The notes under the pieces: model-generated | The model's input: only the letters and a program-made list of their open reading frames with translations | Databases searched by the model: none | Told to the model about the DNA's origin: nothing | From: an uncultured Adlercreutzia sp. | GTDB taxonomy: Bacteria; Actinomycetota; Coriobacteriia; Coriobacteriales; Eggerthellaceae | DNA: 32,604 bases | Direction: 5' to 3' | NCBI GenBank assembly: GCA_947426355.1 | Contig: CANEDU010000010.1 | Location: 1-32,604 of the forward strand | Made by a program: the position numbers and the translations under genes | Shown: piece by piece, positions 18,802-25,016 of the stretch | Numbering within the stretch: the stretch's first letter is position 1 | Layout of the letters: each line of letters opens with the position of its first letter

Positions 18802-19548
18802 ATGAAGCGTACGGTTATCCACATTGACGAGGAGAAGTGCACGGGTTGCCGCCTGTGCGTCGATGCCTGCCACGAGGGCGCCATCGGCATGGTAGGCGGC
18901 AAAGCCCGCCTTCTGCGCGACGACTACTGCGACGGATTGGGCGATTGCCTGCCCGCTTGCCCCACCGGCGCCATCACGTTCGTTGAACGCGAGGCCGCGC
19001 CCTACGACGAGCATGCCGTCGCCCGGCACCTGGCCGCACGCGCAGTGGCGGAACAGATTGCCGAAGACGACCTCGACCGCACCATCGCCGATGTGGCCCT
19101 CCAAGGTTGTCCCGGCTCGCGCGCTCGTAGCCTTGCCGCAGACGCAGACCCCACCGACGCTGCGCCCTCCGTCGCCGCCATGCCGAGCCGCCTTATGCAG
19201 TGGCCGGCGCAAATCAAGCTCGTTCCCACGCAGGCGCCCTACTACAACGGCCACGGCCTGCTCATCGCCGCCGACTGCACCGCCTTCGCCTGCGCCAGCT
19301 TCCACGAGCGCTTCATGCGCGGCAACGTGACCATCATTGGATGCCCCAAGCTGGACGAGGGCTCTTACACCGAAAAGCTTGCCACCATCATCGCGACCAA
19401 CGACATCACCTCGGTCACGGTAGCCCGCATGGAGGTGCCCTGCTGCGGAGGCCTTGAGCGCGCCGCCGCCGAGGCCCACGCCCGCTCCGGCAAGGACATT
19501 CCCTTCGAAGTCGTCACGTTCTCCGTCACCGGCGACGTCATCAGCTAG
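18802..19548 (+). CDS. 4Fe-4S dicluster ferredoxin-type protein with an additional Cys-containing C-terminal domain
   Basis: DEEKCTGCRLCVDACHEGAIG and CDGLGDCLPACPTGAITF; C-terminal ADCTAFACASFHERF, IGCPKLDEG, PCCGGLE. Confidence 0.85.
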   Translation: MKRTVIHIDEEKCTGCRLCVDACHEGAIGMVGGKARLLRDDYCDGLGDCLPACPTGAITFVEREAAPYDEHAVARHLAARAVAEQIAEDDLDRTIADVALQGCPGSRARSLAADADPTDAAPSVAAMPSRLMQWPAQIKLVPTQAPYYNGHGLLIAADCTAFACASFHERFMRGNVTIIGCPKLDEGSYTEKLATIIATNDITSVTVARMEVPCCGGLERAAAEAHARSGKDIPFEVVTFSVTGDVIS

Positions 19549-19759
19549 CTCGCCACCAACAACGCGACTCCAACGCCCTTGATGCAAATCACAGCTTCGC
19601 CCCTCGTTGGCAGCAAGTCGTTCCGAAGGCTTCGTCGCAACGACTTTCCTCCGTCGGTAAAACCAAATGCACACGCGCCCATAGCCAAGCCCTGCCGGAC
19701 ACCCGCAAAAGGGAAAACGCCCCGAAACTAGCCCGTTTCCGCCTCCAGGGACGTCAGCG

Positions 19760-20263
19760 TCAAACTTGGTGCGCGCGGGCTATCAGGTCGGCCATTTCGG
19801 CAGCGGTCTTGGTGGCGATGTTGGCGCGCTTGGCGAGCTCCTTGTCGTGGGTCACCAAGTAACGCGCTTTGCACAACTCGCAGGCGGCGAGCACCGAGCC
19901 ATCCTCGTAGTCGGAGGTGATGTCGCGATAGTGCCGGGCCAGCCACGCCGTGCGATCGTCCAGGGGAATTGAAACCGCCAAATCGGTCATGTGATCGACG
20001 CAGCTCCAAGCGAAGTCATTTATGCCGCGCGCCGTGCACTCGTCAACCGCGCCTCCGTTTTCGCGCACCTTTTGCTTCAGGTATTTCCCCACTATGTAGA
20101 AAACCTCGTTGACGGCATCTGCCGGCGTTCCCAGATTGGCGTTGTACTTCTCCGCAACACAAACGAAACGCGCCGCCTCTTCGTGGAGGGGACGTTCTTT
20201 CAGATAGAAATCGAGCCAGATGTTCTTATCCACGACAATAGCGTTCTCACCCGTTTTCACCAA
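19760..20263 (-). CDS. PIN-domain putative toxin
   Basis: IVVDKNIWLDFYLKERPLHEEAARF...DYEDGSVLAACELCKARYLVTHDKEL: PIN-like acidic residues (D, E, D, D); overlaps the upstream RelB-like ORF by 7 nt. Confidence 0.75.
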   Translation of the reverse strand: MVKTGENAIVVDKNIWLDFYLKERPLHEEAARFVCVAEKYNANLGTPADAVNEVFYIVGKYLKQKVRENGGAVDECTARGINDFAWSCVDHMTDLAVSIPLDDRTAWLARHYRDITSDYEDGSVLAACELCKARYLVTHDKELAKRANIATKTAAEMADLIARAHQV

Positions 20264-20619
20264 AGCCCCCTCTCGACCATCTTCTCGACTTTCGCTTCGT
20301 AGAGAAGCTCTTCTAGGTCCTCGTCGGTGAGCACCCGCGAAGGATTAGGAGGAATCCCCAGTGCCTCCCGCTGGGCCTGAAGTGATGCCAAGAAATCTTC
20401 GACAGCCTGGACGCGCTTCTCGCCTTCATCTTGGGCCGTGGCCCCTTCCGACCCCAAGAGGCGCCGAAGCTGCTCCTCGGACTCGTCGTCGTAGCGGGTG
20501 GCACACTCGTACAGCCGGCGCATGGCCTCCGACGGCGTGCACCCGAAGCTGGCGAAGCGCTCATCGCCGCGGCGCTTGAGCTCGGCATCAATTCGGAAGT
20601 TCATCTGAGCATTCGGCAC
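20257..20619 (-). CDS. RelB/DinJ-like antitoxin
   Basis: MNFRIDAELKRRGDERFASFGCTPSEAMRRLYECATRYDDE; GTG start with AAAGGAG RBS; translationally coupled to the PIN gene. Confidence 0.75.
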   Translation of the reverse strand: MPNAQMNFRIDAELKRRGDERFASFGCTPSEAMRRLYECATRYDDESEEQLRRLLGSEGATAQDEGEKRVQAVEDFLASLQAQREALGIPPNPSRVLTDEDLEELLYEAKVEKMVERGLW

Positions 20620-20673
20620 AACCGCTCCTTTCTATTGCTAGCAGTATAGCATGCATGAAAGGTCTCAATGAAC

Positions 20674-20736
20674 GGAAGTGAATGGCGTTTCGTTTCCATA
20701 ATTTGATTTAGAAGAAGCGAACGGCGCTTCGCTCCC
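20674..20736. repeat. Two copies (A and B) of a 24-bp imperfect palindrome between the TA operon and the MarR gene
   Basis: A: GGAAGTGAATGGCGTTTCGTTTCC (20674-20697); B: AGAAGCGAACGGCGCTTCGCTCCC (20713-20736). A third copy is at 23635-23658. Confidence 0.8.
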
Positions 20737-20852
20737 GCTCATTGGACTTCTATGGTCCAAGCAACCCCAGGATGGCTCAACTTAGCCAATCATCCTTCGT
20801 TTTCCAGCCACCGCGCCTAACAGCTCAAGCGAGCTTTAGCTAAAATGACCCT

Positions 20853-21746
20853 ATGGGCAAAGTAGCAAATTCTCACCAGATGATGACAGTTACTGTCGAG
20901 CACTTTCGACAGGTATCACATTGCGTGCGAGAGAACCTGGGCCTGACCTACAACGAGCTCCTTGCCCTTATTGCGCTTTACGAAACCAGAACGACGCTTG
21001 GCGCTTCGGATCTTGCAGATTATCTTTTACTGCAGAGAAAAACAACTTGGAATATTCTGCTCGCTTTAGAAGACCGGGGGCTCGTCTCGAAAACGGTCGA
21101 AGAAGACGACCACCGAACCATGAGATGCGCTCTGACGGTCAAAGGAGAAGACGCAGCCGCCCGAGGGGCCGAAATAATTGCCGGGCTCCTCCGTGAACGA
21201 TTCCTGCGGAACTTGCAAGATGAAGAGTTTTTCAAATTTATGCGAGATTCCTCCATGGACAGCTGCGACTTTGCTCGCGGGCATCACGTCGACGCGCTGT
21301 CCGTCCAGCCAGATCGAAAGCTCTACTTCGGCTCGTCACACCTGCTTTTATGGCGCGTAACGATTGACGAATGGAAGCGAGCTATTCGAGGCCTTGCGCC
21401 CTTTAGTCTCGCCGAATACCGCGCTCTCGATGTTCTGGAATCCGAGGGAGTCCTCACGCCTTCTGAATTATCATCGCTCTTGCGCATTCCGCGGAGCAAC
21501 ACAACCCTTGTGCTGCAAAAGCTTGAAGGGGCAAGCCTGATACGCATCGAAGAGGATGACGATGACGGACGACAGAGAGTCATCACGCTCACCGAAGCGG
21601 GTGCCCAAAAAGCAAGCATTCTTCGCCGTGCAGTGAACGAGGTAACCCAGGCAATGCACAGTCCCATCAAGCAAAACGGGAGCATGGTGGTAGACGCATG
21701 GTACATGAGAATGTACCTTAATCTTTCAACAGAGCAGCCCAATTAG
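20853..21746 (+). CDS. Fused tandem MarR-family regulator (two winged-helix domains in one chain)
   Basis: 297 aa; domain 1 LGLTYNELLALIALYETRTTLGASDLADYLLLQRKTTWNILLALEDRGLVSKTVEEDDHRTMRCALTVKG; domain 2 FSLAEYRALDVLESEGVLTPSELSSLLRIPRSNTTLVLQKLEGASLIRIEEDDDDGRQRVITLTEAG. Confidence 0.85.
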   Translation: MGKVANSHQMMTVTVEHFRQVSHCVRENLGLTYNELLALIALYETRTTLGASDLADYLLLQRKTTWNILLALEDRGLVSKTVEEDDHRTMRCALTVKGEDAAARGAEIIAGLLRERFLRNLQDEEFFKFMRDSSMDSCDFARGHHVDALSVQPDRKLYFGSSHLLLWRVTIDEWKRAIRGLAPFSLAEYRALDVLESEGVLTPSELSSLLRIPRSNTTLVLQKLEGASLIRIEEDDDDGRQRVITLTEAGAQKASILRRAVNEVTQAMHSPIKQNGSMVVDAWYMRMYLNLSTEQPN

Positions 21747-21888
21747 TCCCTTCATTGTAATCACTTTTCTGTTATTGCTTTTTAGCAAAGCTCTCACCTG
21801 GCATTCTGCGTTAGCTAGATTCAATTGCTGTAATTTTTCTGCGCCTCTATGCTCTCCTTGTTTCCACAATCAGACGAACGGAGGGATC

Positions 21889-23514
21889 ATGGAGACAATC
21901 ACAAACAAAGCAGCAGGCAATCAGCGGGGCATGAGCCGCAGGGGGTTCATCTCGGGTGCCGCCCTCGGCACCGTGGCGTTGCTGGGACTTGCGGGGTGCA
22001 CGCAGCCGAACCAGGCCAGCACGCAAAAGGAGTCCGAGCCGTCGAATCAGGGTGCGCAAGCGCCCACGACGCCTGACAACGTATCCGAGACGCTCGAGTG
22101 CGACATCGTTGTCGTAGGTGCGGGCATCTCGGGACTCGCCGCCGCTGTGCAAGCAGCAGAAAACGGCAACAAAGTCATTGTTCTCGAAAAAGGCGGCGCA
22201 GCGGGCGGCAATGGCGCGGGCACCGAAGGCGTCTTCGCCGTGGGCTCGAAGCTGCAGAAAAACCTTGGCATCGAAATCAACGAGGTAGACATCATCCGCA
22301 CCGAACTTGAAGAGGCCCAGTGGGTGACCAATGGCGCACTTTGGTACGACATGGTGCATAATTCCGCTGAGAATATCGACTGGCTGCAAGGCAACGGCGT
22401 GCAGTTCAACGGTGTTGTGGACAACTATGGCGCCGGTCTCTACAACACCATGCACTGGTTCGACAACGACTCTGCCGTAACGAGCTATATCGAGCCGATG
22501 CAGGCCACAGCCGAGCAGAACGGCGCGGAATTCCGCTTCAGCACCGCAGCGACAAGTCTTAAAGTGGATTCTGGCACCGTTTCGGGACTGTACGCCGAAG
22601 ACAGCTCGGGCAACGTCATCGAAGTTAACGCTAAAGCCGTCATCCTGGCCTCGGGAGGTATCGGAGCCAACCCCGACCTCCTCGTGCAAGCGGGCATGGC
22701 CCAAAATCAAGTGGACGAGATGATGACCAACTGCTCGCCTTCCGTGTGCGGCGATGGCTACAACATGGCCATGGCCGCGGGGGGCCGCGACTTTCTCCGC
22801 AATGCCGCCATCCAGGGCTTCCAGATGGTGAAGGCATTCGGCACGGACACAACCGTCCCCTACAACAGTCCCTTGAACGGCGGCAATGGCCTTGTTGGCA
22901 ACGGCCTGTGCGTGTGGGTCAACCAAGATGCGCGCCGCTTCAACGACGAGTCTCTGGCCATGACGTTCAACATGGCGGCCAATCTTGGCGCATGCCTCGG
23001 CAATCGAGAGTCCTATGCCATCTTCGATCAGGCTATCCTCGATGGCTGCGAATTGGACGAGGCCGACAAGAAAACGGTCGAAGATGCGTTGGCCAACAAC
23101 GACGGCACGAGCGTCTTCACGGCGAATTCGTTCGAAGAGCTCGCCGAGCACTTCGAACTGGACGCGGAAACGTTAGCGGAAACCATGGAACGCTACAATC
23201 AGTTCTGCGCCCAGGGTTTTGACGGCGAGTTCGGCAAGGCCCAGCCTTTCCTTGCCGCCATCGAAAACGGGCCATTCTACATCGCCCGCATCGATGCGCT
23301 GATCGTGGTAGTGGACGGCGGCATTATGACCAATATCCGCAGCGAGGTGCTCGACGACGCTTCTGATCCCATTCCCGGCCTGTATGCCGTCGGCTTGGAC
23401 GGAGCCATGCTTTGGCGCAACGTGTACACACAAAATATGCCCGGCACTGCTATGGCCAACAATATCAATTCCGGCCGCAACGCCGCCAACGCCGCAGCGA
23501 AACACATCGCCTAA
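21889..23514 (+). CDS. Tat-exported lipoprotein FAD-dependent reductase (fumarate reductase flavoprotein superfamily)
   Basis: MSRRGFISGAALGTVALLGLAGCTQPN (Tat + lipobox), LECDIVVVGAGISGLAAAVQAAENGNKVIVLEKGGAAGGNGAGTEG; C-term RNVYTQNMPGTAMANNINSGRNAANAAAKHIA; GGAGGGATC upstream of the ATG. Confidence 0.88.
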   Translation: METITNKAAGNQRGMSRRGFISGAALGTVALLGLAGCTQPNQASTQKESEPSNQGAQAPTTPDNVSETLECDIVVVGAGISGLAAAVQAAENGNKVIVLEKGGAAGGNGAGTEGVFAVGSKLQKNLGIEINEVDIIRTELEEAQWVTNGALWYDMVHNSAENIDWLQGNGVQFNGVVDNYGAGLYNTMHWFDNDSAVTSYIEPMQATAEQNGAEFRFSTAATSLKVDSGTVSGLYAEDSSGNVIEVNAKAVILASGGIGANPDLLVQAGMAQNQVDEMMTNCSPSVCGDGYNMAMAAGGRDFLRNAAIQGFQMVKAFGTDTTVPYNSPLNGGNGLVGNGLCVWVNQDARRFNDESLAMTFNMAANLGACLGNRESYAIFDQAILDGCELDEADKKTVEDALANNDGTSVFTANSFEELAEHFELDAETLAETMERYNQFCAQGFDGEFGKAQPFLAAIENGPFYIARIDALIVVVDGGIMTNIRSEVLDDASDPIPGLYAVGLDGAMLWRNVYTQNMPGTAMANNINSGRNAANAAAKHIA

Positions 23515-23628
23515 TACGGTTCTTGTCAGATACTGGAACTTGCCTTTCTGCACTGAGAGGCCCGTGTGGTGTGGACCCCTCGTCGCTTAACTGACAGATG
23601 GGAGTAAGTTTCACTTCTTTAAATCTCA

Positions 23629-23664
23629 ATTAGCGGAAGCGAATTGCATTTCGCTTCCGCTAAT
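23629..23664. repeat. 36-bp near-perfect palindrome (copy C of the family)
   Basis: ATTAGCGGAAGCGAA-TTGCAT-TTCGCTTCCGCTAAT, 15-bp perfect arms, 17 of 18 half-site positions paired. Confidence 0.9.
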
Positions 23665-23928
23665 CTTCGTCCACCTGCGCTGCTCGTAGAGCAGCCCGTC
23701 GTCAATTCTGACTACATGGCAAACGAGCTTGAGATAACCCGCAGAGCGGCAACGTCCATCATCAACAGAGCATGCGAATACGGCATATTGAAGCCCCTTG
23801 GCAATATGCGACGCGGCGATTTCTACCAAGCCCCTGAACTGATTGCCGTCCTTGACGAAATCTCGAGCATGGCCGGTATACGCCGTCTCGTGGCAGGCGC
23901 AATCAGCGTCGGGCAACCATGTCCTTGA
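23665..23928 (+). pseudogene. Remnant resembling the C-terminal winged-helix part of a Fic-family protein
   Basis: ...PPALLVEQPVVNSDYMANELEITRRAATSIINRACEYGILKPLGNMRRGDFYQAPELIAVLDEISSMAGIRR; no Fic core (HPFxxGNGR) upstream and no convincing start. Confidence 0.55.
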
Positions 23929-23947
23929 CCGTCTTCCCCCGAAGACG

Positions 23948-23982
23948 AAAAGACCCAGAGTCAACACGACCCTGGGCCTTTT
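23948..23982. terminator. Possible (bidirectional) intrinsic terminator between zinc-ribbon gene and Fic-like remnant
   Basis: AAAAGACCCAG / CTGGGCCTTTT (11-bp arms, one wobble) with T-rich outer ends on both strands. Confidence 0.6.
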
Positions 23983-24021
23983 CAAAACCCGAACTACTGG
24001 AAGAAAACCGATTGCGCAGAG

Positions 24022-24288
24022 CTATTTCGTGCCCGGTGCTTTGGGGGCCGAAGGAGCACCCGGGGCCTTGGGAGCTGCCGGGGCACCGGGAACACCAGGG
24101 GCCGCCGGGGCACCAGGGGCTGCTGGGGCGCCGGGAGCGCCCGGAGCAGGCGGGGCCGCCGGGGCGAGCGAACCTGCAGCAAGCTCAGCGCCGCAATGGG
24201 CACAAACCTGAACGCCCGGGTCGTTCATCTCTCCACACTGCGGACATTGTGTTGGCAGAGTTGAAACGTCTGAGGGTCTGAAGCACAT
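24022..24288 (-). CDS. Zinc-ribbon protein with Pro/Ala/Gly-rich low-complexity tail
   Basis: MCFRPSDVSTLPTQCPQCGEMNDPGVQVCAHCGAELAAGSLAPAAPPAPGAPGAPAAPGAPAAPGVPGAPAAPKAPGAPSAPKAPGTK; CPQC/CAHC zinc ribbon; RBS CAGGAG. Confidence 0.75.
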   Translation of the reverse strand: MCFRPSDVSTLPTQCPQCGEMNDPGVQVCAHCGAELAAGSLAPAAPPAPGAPGAPAAPGAPAAPGVPGAPAAPKAPGAPSAPKAPGTK

Positions 24289-24464
24289 AACTTTCTCCTG
24301 TCTAATCAACAAAACGGCCTAACGCTCAACGCCGCCACGGGCTGGCGCGCCTCTTGCAAGATGGAGCATCGCGCTTGGGCAGTGAACAGTCCGAGGGAGT
24401 GTTTTCTCAATTCACCCTCAAGGTGTGATAGCTCACACTCGCGCATCCAGACGCCATCAGCCCC

Positions 24465-24647
24465 TCACCGCGGTGTTGCATGAGCTTTTTCGAGAGATAC
24501 TCCCGGGCGCAGCGAAGCGCCGCAACGGGAGCAGCTCATTGATCCCGGGTTCAGAGGGGCGCCACATGTCGGACAAGGAAAGGGAGGCATAGGCCGATCG
24601 GGTTTCTTGCCGCATCGACCGCATCCCACGCAAGCATATCCGCACAT
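24465..24647 (-). CDS. Small (60 aa) zinc-ribbon protein
   Basis: MCGYACVGCGRCGKKPDRPMPPFPCPTCGAPLNPGSMSCSRCGASLRPGVSLEKAHATPR; CPTC/CSRC zinc ribbon plus CVGCGRC; RBS GGAGGGG upstream of ATG at 24647. Confidence 0.75.
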   Translation of the reverse strand: MCGYACVGCGRCGKKPDRPMPPFPCPTCGAPLNPGSMSCSRCGASLRPGVSLEKAHATPR

Positions 24648-24666
24648 ATCGCGCCCCTCCTTTAAA

Positions 24667-25002
24667 CTAGTTCGGCATCCAGAGCACCTGGCGAGGCTTC
24701 TTCTTGAACTCCTCAACCAGGTCATCGATGCGACCAAACTGCATGACCTGCGCGAGGCAGTGATGCACGCAGGCAGGCTGCTGATGATTCATTACGCGAC
24801 GAGCGCACAAATCGCAGCGATCGGAGGGCACGGGAACGTAGTTCCAGTTCCACTTGCCATCGGCATACTCGAAAGGCCCGTCCTCGAAGACGCGGATGCC
24901 GCGGGCCTCAGGCGGGAAGTCGTGAGTTTCCTCGCAAGCCACTTCGCAAGAATGGCAGTTCGTGCAGTACTCGTAGTCAATGAGAAGACCGTACTCGCTC
25001 AT
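24667..25002 (-). CDS. Small two-cluster 4Fe-4S electron-transfer subunit
   Basis: MSEYGLLIDYEYCTNCHSCEVACEETHDF...CDLCARRVMNHQQPACVHHC (8 Cys), DmsB/HybA-type fold start, no signal peptide; directly downstream of the Mo catalytic gene. ATG at 25011 is an alternative start. Confidence 0.85.
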   Translation of the reverse strand: MSEYGLLIDYEYCTNCHSCEVACEETHDFPPEARGIRVFEDGPFEYADGKWNWNYVPVPSDRCDLCARRVMNHQQPACVHHCLAQVMQFGRIDDLVEEFKKKPRQVLWMPN

Positions 25003-25016
25003 GTTCCTCATCCTTT

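Noticed and set aside
19640-19760. Terminator downstream of the PIN gene (GAAAC..GTTTC)
   Set aside because: Arms only about 5 bp with mismatches; not convincing.
23843-24211. Collagen-like GXY repeat ORF on + strand
   Set aside because: Likely antisense of the Pro/Ala/Gly tail of the minus-strand zinc-ribbon protein, which has an RBS and a zinc-ribbon domain.
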